Source: DATBFG01 sp036558645 (GTDB taxonomy: Bacteria; Acidobacteriota; Terriglobia; Terriglobales; Acidobacteriaceae). From it: a stretch of 64,000 nucleotides of DNA. The translations under genes and the position numbers were made by a program. The stretch lies in assembly GCA_036558645.1 (NCBI GenBank), contig DATBFG010000064.1, positions 10,148 to 74,147 of the forward strand. The letters are read 5' to 3'. Below are positions 1 through 9,945 of the stretch, in pieces. Every line of letters begins with the position of its first letter. Position 1 is the first letter of the stretch. The notes under the pieces are model-generated. The model searched no databases. It saw nothing but the letters and a program-made list of their open reading frames with translations, and was not told the origin of the DNA.

Positions 1-206
1 ATCGGCCCAGGGGTCTGCAAAAATCTGATCATATGTTCTTCTTGTCGCTCCAGAATGAGAGGCGGAAACTGCCATTATAAACTAATCAGTACCCAACACT
101 GGTGACCGGGCGGAATGGCGACAAATGACGAAGGTTGGTGAGGCGGGAGTGATAGAAGCTCTGATTTCATCCTGCCCGAAATGAATTCTGCGCAGTAATT
201 CGGCTA
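1..206. other. Left-edge stretch without a recognisable gene
   Basis: No open frame with a ribosome binding site or recognisable protein is visible on either strand. It lies upstream of the GH2 gene and may hold part of its promoter region or the 3' flank of a gene outside the window. I see no strong hairpin and no tRNA-like cloverleaf. Confidence 0.5.
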
Positions 207-239
207 TTGAAACGTATCAATAAAACGTGTTATCACGTT
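207..239 (+). promoter_or_regulatory. Two adjacent palindromes, LacI-type operator candidate upstream of the GH2 gene
   Basis: TTGAAACGTATCAA (207-220) is a near-perfect palindrome around a central CG, the shape of LacI/GalR-family operators. It is followed at once by AACGTG-ttat-CACGTT (224-239), a perfect 6-bp inverted repeat. The pair sits about 100 bp upstream of a secreted sugar hydrolase, a common position for a carbohydrate-responsive operator. The regulator is not in the window. Function is inferred. Confidence 0.4.
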
Positions 240-260
240 GCCTGTATTTGTTATGCAGTC

Positions 261-305
261 CTTGTACTGGGTGTGCAATCGTTGTACTGGGTGTGCAATC
301 GTTGT
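261..305 (+). repeat. 20-bp tandem repeat, two full copies plus a partial third
   Basis: The unit TTGTACTGGGTGTGCAATC plus one leading base occurs at 261-280 and 281-300; only the first base differs. A third copy begins at 301 (gttgt) and then diverges. It ends 35 bp before the GH2 start codon, so copy number could affect the 5' UTR or promoter spacing. It could equally be simple slippage. Confidence 0.8.
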
Positions 306-339
306 TCGCTGACATCGCCTGTTGCATGAGGATGGTTCG

Positions 340-3006
340 ATGAAAAAGCGTTGCCTTTTCTATTATCTCTTCCTTTCCCTTTCGGTCTTATTTGGTTCTC
401 TGTTAGCCCCGACGCGCAGTGAAGCCGCGACGTCGATGTTCCTGACCAAGGACTGGTCCCTGCAATCGTCGACCAAAGTCACAGATGCCGGCGACGCAAT
501 CTCCACTAGCAAGTACATTCCCAAGGGTTGGTACGGGGTCAGCGTCCCCACCACTGTCGTAGCCGCGATGGTGAAGCAGGGGGTATACCCCGATCCGGGC
601 TTCGGAATGAACATGCGCTCGTACCCCGGGGTTACCTATCCCATCGGCTCAAATTTTTCCAACATTGCGATGCAGCCCGATAGTCCTTTTGCCGTGCCGT
701 GGTGGTACCGCAAGGAATTCACGCTTCCCGCTGCTTTCAAGGGCCAGACGCTTTGGCTGCGTTTCGGCGGCATCAACTACCGCGCCAATATCTGGTTGAA
801 CGGAAAACAGCTCGCTAAGTCCGAAGATGTTGCGGGAGCCTGGCGCACTTATGACTTTAATGTCACCGATCTTGTGCAAGTCGGTTCGCCAAACGTGCTT
901 GCGGTGCAAGTGTTTCCACCCACTGAGAACGATTTGGCCATCACCTTCGTAGACTGGAACCCTGCACCTCCCGACAAGAACATGGGTCTGTGGCGCGATG
1001 TACGGATCGCCGCTTCCGGCCCCGTCGCTTTGCGATATCCCACGGTTGTCTCCAAAGTAAATTCCCCCGCAAATGACAGTGCGGATCTGACAGTCACGGC
1101 ACAGCTAAAGAACGGAACAGCAAAGACAGTGCGTGGCACGCTGAAGGGACGCATTGAGAGCGTTGAATTCTCGCAGGACGTAGAACTCGCACCGAACGAA
1201 TCAAAGGACGTTGACTTCACGCCTGAAAAATTTTCGCAGCTGAGGACTTCGAACCCTCGTCTGTGGTGGCCAGCCCAAATGGGAACGCCGGAACTGTACA
1301 AGATCGAGATGGCGTTCGACATCGATGGAAAAACCTCCGACCACTCCTTTACTGAGTTCGGCATTCGCGAAATCAACTCAGAGGTGGTGGCCAGCAACGC
1401 TCGCATCTTCACGATCAACGGCAAGAAAATCCTCATTCGAGGCGGTGGTTGGACAACCGACCTGATGTTGCGAGAGAACTCGCAGCGCCTTGAGGACGAA
1501 TTTCGCTATGTACAAGACATGGGCCTGAACACCATTCGGCTGGAAGGCAAATTGGAAACCGAGGAATTCTTCAATCTCGCCGACCGAAAGGGTGTTCTGG
1601 TGATGGCCGGATGGTGCTGTTGCGATTTCTGGGAACGCTGGGCGAAGTGGCAACCGCAGGATTTCGACATCGCCAAGGCTTCCTTACAGGACCAGATTTA
1701 TCGCCTGCGCAGCCATCCCAGCCTGGTGATGTGGCTGAACGGCAGCGATAATCCTCCGCCGCCGGATGTTGAGCAGATGTATCTCGACGTAGAGAAGCAT
1801 CTGAAGTGGCCAAATCCTGTAGTGTCTTCAGCGACAGCCAAGCCTGCCGGATTCACTGGAAACAGTGGCGTCAAGATGACCGGCCCCTATGAATATGTGG
1901 CGCCGGGATACTGGCAGCAGGACGTAACAGCCACTCCTCCGCACAGCTGTAACCAGGGAGGCTGTGGCGGCGCTTACGGATTCAATACCGAAACGAGCAT
2001 GGGGCCTGCGGTTCCTCCGCTCGAAAGCATGCAAAAGATGTTGCCGAAGGAACATCTATGGCCCATCGATGACTGGTGGAACTTCCACGCAGGCGGCGGC
2101 GAATTCAAGGATATTCACGTCTTCACCGACGCTCTGAATGCACGTTACGGACAAGCGACGGGCGTGGAGGACTACACCTTTAAGGCCCAGCTGCAGACGT
2201 ACGAAGGTGTGCGCGCGATGTACGAAGCGTATAGCCGCAACAAGTACAACTCCACTGGCGTCATCCAGTGGATGCTGAACAATGCGTGGCCTTCCGTGAT
2301 CTGGCATTTGTATGACTACTATTTGCGGCCAGGCGGCGGATATTTTGGAGCGAAGAAGGCGATGGAGCCGCTCCATCCGGTGTATGGATATGACGATCAC
2401 TCGGTGTGGGTAGTCAGCAGCCAATATCAGGATGCGAAGGGGCTGAAACTCACGGCAAAGATCCTTAATCTTGATCTGACGGAGAAATTTTCGCAGCAGG
2501 TCACCGTCGACGCCGCTGCAGATAGCACAGCCAAGGCACTCACGCTGCCAGAAGTTGCTGATGCGAGCGCCACGTACTTTGTCGTGCTCAGGTTGGAAGG
2601 CGCCACAGGCAAGCTTGTGGGATCGAACCTGTACTGGCTATCTTCCAAACCGGAGACTATCGACTGGGAGAAATCAAACTGGTACACGACTCCGACGTCT
2701 TCCTACGCCGACTACACAGCGTTGTCGAGTCTTCCTAAGGTGAGGTTGCGGGTGTCGAGTCGCACTGAACACAAGGGTGATGATGCGGTCACCCATGTGA
2801 CTGTAGAGAATCCGTCAAAGGATTTGGCCTTCTTCGTTCGATTGAAGGTAAACAAAGGATCGGAAGAGATTCTGCCTGTGTTGTGGGAAGACAACTATAT
2901 TTCCCTGATGCCTGGCGAAAAGCGGGAAGTGAGCGCGACATACCGCGCCGACCTTCTCGGCACAGCTCAACCGACAGTTCATGTCAAAGGATGGAACGCG
3001 GAGTAG
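340..3006 (+). CDS. Secreted glycoside hydrolase family 2, exo-beta-D-glucosaminidase-like
   Basis: 888 aa starting at ATG 340, preceded by GAGGA; the longer TTG-initiated frame from 322 has no such site. Residues 1-30 form a signal peptide (MKKRCLFYY..., ending TRSEAA). A galactose-binding-like jelly roll (about 35-220), an Ig-like domain (about 225-330) and a TIM barrel (about 340-650) follow, then C-terminal beta domains, the usual GH2 layout. Two motifs point to the exo-beta-D-glucosaminidase branch (CsxA type): WLNGSDN with Asp470, where that branch uses Asp as acid/base, and FNTETSMGP with Glu551 as nucleophile. Such enzymes release glucosamine from chitosan ends outside the cytoplasm. 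Substrate is inferred; mannosidase-like GH2 members are the main alternative. It stands alone on the plus strand, converging on a permease. Confidence 0.85.
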   Translation: MKKRCLFYYLFLSLSVLFGSLLAPTRSEAATSMFLTKDWSLQSSTKVTDAGDAISTSKYIPKGWYGVSVPTTVVAAMVKQGVYPDPGFGMNMRSYPGVTYPIGSNFSNIAMQPDSPFAVPWWYRKEFTLPAAFKGQTLWLRFGGINYRANIWLNGKQLAKSEDVAGAWRTYDFNVTDLVQVGSPNVLAVQVFPPTENDLAITFVDWNPAPPDKNMGLWRDVRIAASGPVALRYPTVVSKVNSPANDSADLTVTAQLKNGTAKTVRGTLKGRIESVEFSQDVELAPNESKDVDFTPEKFSQLRTSNPRLWWPAQMGTPELYKIEMAFDIDGKTSDHSFTEFGIREINSEVVASNARIFTINGKKILIRGGGWTTDLMLRENSQRLEDEFRYVQDMGLNTIRLEGKLETEEFFNLADRKGVLVMAGWCCCDFWERWAKWQPQDFDIAKASLQDQIYRLRSHPSLVMWLNGSDNPPPPDVEQMYLDVEKHLKWPNPVVSSATAKPAGFTGNSGVKMTGPYEYVAPGYWQQDVTATPPHSCNQGGCGGAYGFNTETSMGPAVPPLESMQKMLPKEHLWPIDDWWNFHAGGGEFKDIHVFTDALNARYGQATGVEDYTFKAQLQTYEGVRAMYEAYSRNKYNSTGVIQWMLNNAWPSVIWHLYDYYLRPGGGYFGAKKAMEPLHPVYGYDDHSVWVVSSQYQDAKGLKLTAKILNLDLTEKFSQQVTVDAAADSTAKALTLPEVADASATYFVVLRLEGATGKLVGSNLYWLSSKPETIDWEKSNWYTTPTSSYADYTALSSLPKVRLRVSSRTEHKGDDAVTHVTVENPSKDLAFFVRLKVNKGSEEILPVLWEDNYISLMPGEKREVSATYRADLLGTAQPTVHVKGWNAE

Positions 3007-3009
3007 GAA

Positions 3010-3134
3010 GGATTTGGTAATCGAGTAATTTGTAATTTGGTAATTTGAAAGCCCGTTTCCTGTGCAGCGCACAATATTGTGCACGTAGTCCGGGGTTTCA
3101 CTTACCAAATTACCCGATTACAAATTACCAATTG
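3010..3134. repeat. Nested inverted-repeat element between convergent genes
   Basis: Two arms built from GTAATTTG/GTAATCG-like octamers (left about 3013-3047, right about 3102-3133 in inverse orientation) flank a spacer. The spacer carries the perfect palindrome GCACAATATTGTGC (3069-3082). The whole unit fills the gap between the GH2 stop and the permease stop. It could fold as a long hairpin ending both transcripts, or be a palindromic REP/MITE-like unit. There is no T-tract of a classic intrinsic terminator. Confidence 0.6.
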
Positions 3135-3136
3135 TT

Positions 3137-4516
3137 TTATCCTTCGCTGAAGTCGATCATGACTGGCGCGCTGGTAAAGCCGCGGGTCTTGATGCCGACG
3201 TAAATAATTCCGACTGCCAGCCAGATCCCCCCTGCGGTCTTCGCCAGGCTGTTCAGGTTCCACCAGATCACGAGGCATGCGAAGAATCCGATCAAGGGCA
3301 GAATGGCATCCCGCAGCCAGTTCCGCTTGCGATGCTTCCCGAACACGATGGAAAACTGCCAGAACGTCGCGAGGTTCACTCCCATAAACGCGAGAAAGGC
3401 CCCGAAGTTCAGTAGTTCTCCCGCGTGCTGGTAGGCGCTGCCAACGTAATTCAGCAATACCGCTCCTGCAAAAGCCAGTATTCCAATCAACACAATATTG
3501 AAGGTCGGCGTGTTCGTGCCCGGCTTGAGATATCCAAAGGTCTTCTTCGGCAGCACACCGTCGCGGCCCATGCCAAACAGAAGCCGGGCAGCTCCGAGAG
3601 TTCCGGTCAGCCCGCTCCCGAAGGCGGCAACGATCAGGATCGCGCCCATCGCATTGAACAGGAACACGCCACCTACTCGATGGCAGATATCCATAAAGGC
3701 TGTTTCGAGATTCGGAAAGCTGCGCCAGTCTGGCCATACGCGGGCGCCAAGATAAGACTCGAAGGCGCTAGCAAAGCCGGCGAAAAGGCAAGTCAGAACA
3801 ACCGCGAGCAGGACATTGCGCTTTGGATTCTCGACATCCTCGGCGAGTGTCGTCACCCCATCAAAACCGATGTAGGTGAGTGCCGCAAACGACGTAGCTG
3901 TCAGAACGCGATGCGAGTCAAACGTCTTGGGATCGTAGAACGGTTGCGTGGAGAACAGCCCTCCCCATCCCTGGGAGGCCCATAGGAATCGCGTCGCCAG
4001 GACGACGAAGAACCCGACAACAGCGAACATGATGAACAACAGAATCTTGTTGGTTCGTGCCGAGGACTTTACCCCGGCGAGGTTGAGCACGGTCATGATC
4101 CCTGCGATGATCGCCGCCCAAATGATGAACGGGACTTGAGGCACGTAACGCTCGTGCAGCGCAGTAGAAATCCAAACCGTATTGATCAAAGGCTGCAAAA
4201 GGTAGTCCAGAATCATGGCCCACCCGGCGAGGAAACCGAGGTGCGGGTTCAGTCCTTTCCCGACGTACGTATAAGCAGATCCTGCTGTCGGATACAGCGT
4301 CGCCATGCGGCCGTAACTGACGGCCGTGATCAACATGGCAAACATCGCGATAAAGATGATGCTGACGAAGTGGCCGTCTGAGAGTTTCTGGGCGACGCCA
4401 TACAGTGGCACCGGAGCGATCGGTTGTATGAGGACGATACCGTAGAAAATCAGGTCCCAAAGGGTCAGAACGCGCCGCAAGCGCGGCGTGGAAGCTGTGG
4501 TTGAAGAGGAAGCCAT
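3137..4516 (-). CDS. APC-superfamily amino acid permease
   Basis: 459 aa with about twelve hydrophobic segments, typical of the APC family (usually 430-500 aa). The N-terminal block LTLWDLIFYGIVLIQP and the following GSAYTYVGKGLNPHLGFLAGW match the conserved TM1-TM3 region of amino acid/polyamine antiporters. YIGFDGVTTLAEDVENPKRN matches the TM6 region with its acidic loop. It would sit in the cytoplasmic membrane and import amino acids or amines by cation symport or exchange. Substrate cannot be read from sequence. Start is ATG 4516. It lies 74 bp beyond the end of the next minus-strand gene and is probably transcribed alone. Confidence 0.88.
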   Translation of the reverse strand: MASSSTTASTPRLRRVLTLWDLIFYGIVLIQPIAPVPLYGVAQKLSDGHFVSIIFIAMFAMLITAVSYGRMATLYPTAGSAYTYVGKGLNPHLGFLAGWAMILDYLLQPLINTVWISTALHERYVPQVPFIIWAAIIAGIMTVLNLAGVKSSARTNKILLFIMFAVVGFFVVLATRFLWASQGWGGLFSTQPFYDPKTFDSHRVLTATSFAALTYIGFDGVTTLAEDVENPKRNVLLAVVLTCLFAGFASAFESYLGARVWPDWRSFPNLETAFMDICHRVGGVFLFNAMGAILIVAAFGSGLTGTLGAARLLFGMGRDGVLPKKTFGYLKPGTNTPTFNIVLIGILAFAGAVLLNYVGSAYQHAGELLNFGAFLAFMGVNLATFWQFSIVFGKHRKRNWLRDAILPLIGFFACLVIWWNLNSLAKTAGGIWLAVGIIYVGIKTRGFTSAPVMIDFSEG

Positions 4517-4590
4517 GGTGCGGGTATTGGATTATGCGCAGCGAGGAATGTCAATATTCAAACGATTTCATGGGATGAAAATGCGCACGG

Positions 4591-7500
4591 TCATTTCGCA
4601 TAGTTGAACGCATAACCTCGAGACTCGTTTCCGGACATGTATCGCGTGTTGTAGTTCACCAAGTCGTCGAGATGGCTGTCGATTGGGTACTTCCCTTCCG
4701 GATATGGATAGGTTCCCATCGCACCGAACGGCATCGGATCGACGCTGTCGCCCTTGAAGGCATAGAAGTCCATGTCTTTCTCATATCCGTTAGCCATAAA
4801 GAAGTAATCACGCACCCAGCCTTTCGGCAGCGACGGCAGCTTCGAAGGATCAAATTCGAGCGCAACCTGATCCCCGGAGCCAAAGACGGCGAGGCGATCA
4901 TCGGATGCACCTAGCAGCGGCAAGACATCCCCGTACCGCGTGTAAGGCCCTGCCGGACGCGTGTAAGGTCCGGTCGCGCTGACTTGCTCGTAGATGTATT
5001 CGACGTTCCCGGGCGGCTGGTTTTCGATCTTCCGCGGGAAGCCGTGGAAGCTGAGATCGGCACGGGCCAGAGGAACAGGATTCAGCGCCAACACCTGGTC
5101 CTGGCTGGTGCGGCTGATGAGAATGCTGTCCCAATAGACCTGCAGATTCGTGGTAATGCGAATCTGTTTCGTCCCTGGCGGCAATTTGCCCGTCAGGTTT
5201 GCGGTCATGGTTCTGGCACCGCCTGCGGGAAACCCCATGTCGTCGATGACACGCTTCCATTTTCCATCCGATCCCAATGCTTCGACATAAGGCGCAAACG
5301 GCTGGATGCCTGCTTGATCCGCGGCATACATGCTGGTGGCGGTAAAGTACTCGATTTCACCGTGCATCAGCAACCAGAGTGGGCCGCCGTTGTACCGGTC
5401 GCCAAGGTCAAGTTCCAGCATGTGTGGCTTGGCAAATCCTGCGAACGGCAGCAGCTCAAAGTCGCCGAAGAATCGATGCGCGAGCAAATCGGGCAGAACA
5501 TCGTGTCCGTGCTCGTCGTGGGCTGCCGCTGGCGGCTTAGGATTCTGGCTGGCTACGACCTTGAATTCCGGATACGGCGGATTGCTGGCGAAATATTCGT
5601 TGGGATAGACATCGATATTCGCCGGATGATCGACCGTCAGCAGCTTGACGTGATCCAAATAGACAACTTCTTCGAGCGGCTCCATGAAGCGGAAGCTGAG
5701 TTTGCCATCTCTTTCGACAACCGCGTTGCGATCGATCTTGATGTACTCAGTCGGACGCGGAATGTTGCGCTCATTCGGTCCAACCCAGTGGCCGACGACA
5801 CCGGCACCGAGCATGTCGCCGACGAGTTGATAGTGATGACCATCCCACACGAAGAGCGTGGGACAAGAACTGCCTCGGCGGTCAATTTCCAGAAATTTCT
5901 GCTCTTTGTCTCCGGCAACCTCGATTTCGTCCTGTAGGACGCCGGTCGGCCAAAGCATGCGCACGACATCGGCCTGCTTGGAGTCACCTAGGCCGACAAC
6001 GATGTCGGTAGAGTTCTGGCCGAGATAGCCCGACGATCCGGCGATTTCGAATTTCTGGCGATTGCCTCCTGAGAAGACCTCGATCTTGGTGCCGATGGCG
6101 CTCTTGTTGTCGTTCAGCCCCTTGAGCGAAAGACGCATCCAGTGATTCTTGTTGCCGCCATCATTGCGCAAAAGAATTGCTGGGCCGTGGTTCTGGGTGA
6201 TCAGCAGATCGGTATCGCCATCGTTGTCGTAATCAGCCGTAACAAGTGCACGAGGATCCTTCAGCTGAATTTTGTCAAGGCCGACATCGGAGGTTACGTC
6301 TTTGAAACCATCAGGCCCAAGATTGCGGAAGAGCTTGATCTCGCCTTTCCCGTCTTTGGTTTCACCCACCGCAGCGAGATCGACCCAGCCATCGTTGTCG
6401 TAGTCGAAGGCGGCAAGGCCAAAAGCGCGGTAAAGATCGGTAGAGGGCAACGGAGCTTCGTCGAAAGTCTTGCCCTGATTATTCCGCCACAAGGAAACTC
6501 CCGGAGCTGCTGTCTGCGCGAAGGCGATGTCCATCCATCCATCATGATCAAAGTCAAATACGTTCACCCCGAGGGTTGGAAGACCCGGCCCCTGCGCTGA
6601 ACGGAAGACAAACTTGCCTTCGCGCGGGTTTTCGAAAATGGCCGACAACTTGTACCAGCCTGACATGACTATGTCGACAGCACGGTCATTGTTGTAGTCG
6701 CTACCCACAACGCTGACGGTAGACACCTGGTTTGAAATTCCAACGGCGTCGCTTTGGTCCGTGAACGTACCATTCCCGTTGTTTCGCCAGACCTGATGCA
6801 TCTTCGGGAAGTGAATCTCGCTTTCAGAACTTGGTTCCGATCGTCGCAAATCACAGAAGGGGTCAGAACTGTACTGTGCGATGACTAGATCAAGATCGCC
6901 ATCGTGATCATAGTCAATGAATGTCGCGGACAAGTTGAAGGTTCCCTGAGGAGGTGTAGCCGCGATTCCTGCCGCTGCTTCAGCACTTTTGAATGTGCCG
7001 TTTTTCTCGTTATGCCACAGTAGGACTCGATTCGGGAACGTTACCACGATGTCGGGAAATCCGTCGTTATCGTAGTCGCCCGCGGTGCATCCTATGCCAT
7101 GCGGCGACGGATCAAGCCCCGCGTTCTTGGTCCCATCCAGAAACTTGCCGCCTCCAATGTTATGGAAAAGAGATATCCCACCTTCTTTTCCGGAATCCGA
7201 GAGGAAAAGATCAGGTTTGCCGTCCGCGTCATAATCCAGGAAGCATGCTCCCGGTCCCATAAAAGATGCGGAATCATTCGTTGTGGCCGGCTGCGCATTC
7301 AGCGTAAGCCCCGCCTTCTTCGTCTCATCCACAAACTTCACATCAATCTGAAGCAATACTTTCGGCGGTCCTGCTGGCGATTCTTCCACCAGCGAATACT
7401 TCCCCTGCTCGCCGTAGGCCAGTGAAATCGGTGCCCCCAGCTTGTTTTGTGTGATGTACTGAAAACGGACGAGATGTTCGCGGGCGTGAGCCGTGTCTCC

Positions 7501-8040
7501 GGATTGCTGATACGCACGAGAGATTCCGAACTGCGCCGAGGCATGCAACGGATTCAGCTTAAGCGCGTGATCAAAAGCATCGATTGCTTGTGGAAACTGT
7601 TTGGCTTGCGAGTAAGCTGCGCCGAGAAAATACCACGAGTCCACGTCGTTCGAATCGAGATCAACAACGTGGTGAAAGGCGTTGATGCTGTCATCAGGAG
7701 TTTCGGAGTTCTTGTAGAGGAGACCGAGGTTGTACCAGACGCGTGGATCTTTCGGTTCGAGCTTGCCGTAGCTCTCAAGAATCTCCTTGGCCTGCGGAAC
7801 ACGTCCTAAGTTGAGTTGCGCGATGCCCTGATTGATATTGGCAACCGACAACTTCGGATCAAGCTTCGAGGCGTCCTCAAAATACTTTAGAGCCTTCTCG
7901 AAGAGCTGCTGATTCATGTAGGCAACGCCGATGCTGTTGAGGCGGGCGGCTTCGGCCTTCGGATCGGGAGTAGGAGCGGCGGAAAAAACACCAATGACGG
8001 CGATGACAATCAGAAGTGCTGTGAGGACTCGAGCTGTCAT
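4591..8040 (-). CDS. Giant secreted TPR/FG-GAP/UnbV protein with uncharacterised C-terminal region
   Basis: 1149 aa. An N-terminal signal segment (MTARVLTALLIVIAVIGVFS) is followed by tetratricopeptide repeats (about 30-200) and several FG-GAP/VCBS calcium-binding-type repeats (about 240-640, motifs such as DYDNDGFPDIVV). An ASPIC/UnbV module follows (about 650-720; GYLGQNSTDIVVGLG, VRMLWPTG). From about residue 726 to the end there is a 420-residue region beginning CPTLFVWDGHHYQLVGDMLG. It matches no domain I can name, but it looks folded and recalls tails of other TPR/UnbV proteins. The protein probably acts in the periplasm or outside the cell. It lies 186 bp downstream of the CRTAC1-like gene on the same strand and is probably the last gene of the cytochrome operon. 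Biochemical role unknown. Confidence 0.85.
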   Translation of the reverse strand: MTARVLTALLIVIAVIGVFSAAPTPDPKAEAARLNSIGVAYMNQQLFEKALKYFEDASKLDPKLSVANINQGIAQLNLGRVPQAKEILESYGKLEPKDPRVWYNLGLLYKNSETPDDSINAFHHVVDLDSNDVDSWYFLGAAYSQAKQFPQAIDAFDHALKLNPLHASAQFGISRAYQQSGDTAHAREHLVRFQYITQNKLGAPISLAYGEQGKYSLVEESPAGPPKVLLQIDVKFVDETKKAGLTLNAQPATTNDSASFMGPGACFLDYDADGKPDLFLSDSGKEGGISLFHNIGGGKFLDGTKNAGLDPSPHGIGCTAGDYDNDGFPDIVVTFPNRVLLWHNEKNGTFKSAEAAAGIAATPPQGTFNLSATFIDYDHDGDLDLVIAQYSSDPFCDLRRSEPSSESEIHFPKMHQVWRNNGNGTFTDQSDAVGISNQVSTVSVVGSDYNNDRAVDIVMSGWYKLSAIFENPREGKFVFRSAQGPGLPTLGVNVFDFDHDGWMDIAFAQTAAPGVSLWRNNQGKTFDEAPLPSTDLYRAFGLAAFDYDNDGWVDLAAVGETKDGKGEIKLFRNLGPDGFKDVTSDVGLDKIQLKDPRALVTADYDNDGDTDLLITQNHGPAILLRNDGGNKNHWMRLSLKGLNDNKSAIGTKIEVFSGGNRQKFEIAGSSGYLGQNSTDIVVGLGDSKQADVVRMLWPTGVLQDEIEVAGDKEQKFLEIDRRGSSCPTLFVWDGHHYQLVGDMLGAGVVGHWVGPNERNIPRPTEYIKIDRNAVVERDGKLSFRFMEPLEEVVYLDHVKLLTVDHPANIDVYPNEYFASNPPYPEFKVVASQNPKPPAAAHDEHGHDVLPDLLAHRFFGDFELLPFAGFAKPHMLELDLGDRYNGGPLWLLMHGEIEYFTATSMYAADQAGIQPFAPYVEALGSDGKWKRVIDDMGFPAGGARTMTANLTGKLPPGTKQIRITTNLQVYWDSILISRTSQDQVLALNPVPLARADLSFHGFPRKIENQPPGNVEYIYEQVSATGPYTRPAGPYTRYGDVLPLLGASDDRLAVFGSGDQVALEFDPSKLPSLPKGWVRDYFFMANGYEKDMDFYAFKGDSVDPMPFGAMGTYPYPEGKYPIDSHLDDLVNYNTRYMSGNESRGYAFNYAK

Positions 8041-8138
8041 GTAGAAGGAAGCCTACCAGATGCGGAGATGCCACGGCGCTCTATCATCCCGAGACAATTT
8101 CTTGGCCTTTGCCACCCAAGCCGATGTCTTTTTTACTT

Positions 8139-8190
8139 TGTCATCCTGAGCGAAGCGCAGACGAAATCAAGCGCAGTCGAGGGACCTTAT
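8139..8190. repeat. Dispersed-repeat-like sequence (TGTCATCCTGAGCGAAGCG type)
   Basis: The segment beginning tttgtcatcctgagcgaagc and ending cagtcgagggacctta resembles an intergenic repeat I recall being scattered in many soil-bacterial and acidobacterial genomes. It lies in the 186-bp gap between two FG-GAP genes. Only this one copy is visible in the window, so its repeat status rests on memory, not on this sequence. Confidence 0.45.
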
Positions 8191-8226
8191 GTTTTCCCGC
8201 CAACCAAAGCGTGGTCGCACAGGGTA

Positions 8227-9944
<1,718 letters not shown>

Positions 9945-9945
<1 letters not shown>

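Noticed and set aside
5330..7809. Several long antisense open frames opposite the giant FG-GAP gene.
   Set aside because: They are shadows of a high-GC coding frame, without ribosome binding sites or recognisable protein features.
8041..8226. Possible small genes in the gap between the FG-GAP genes.
   Set aside because: The frames coincide with a repeat-like sequence and have no initiation signals.
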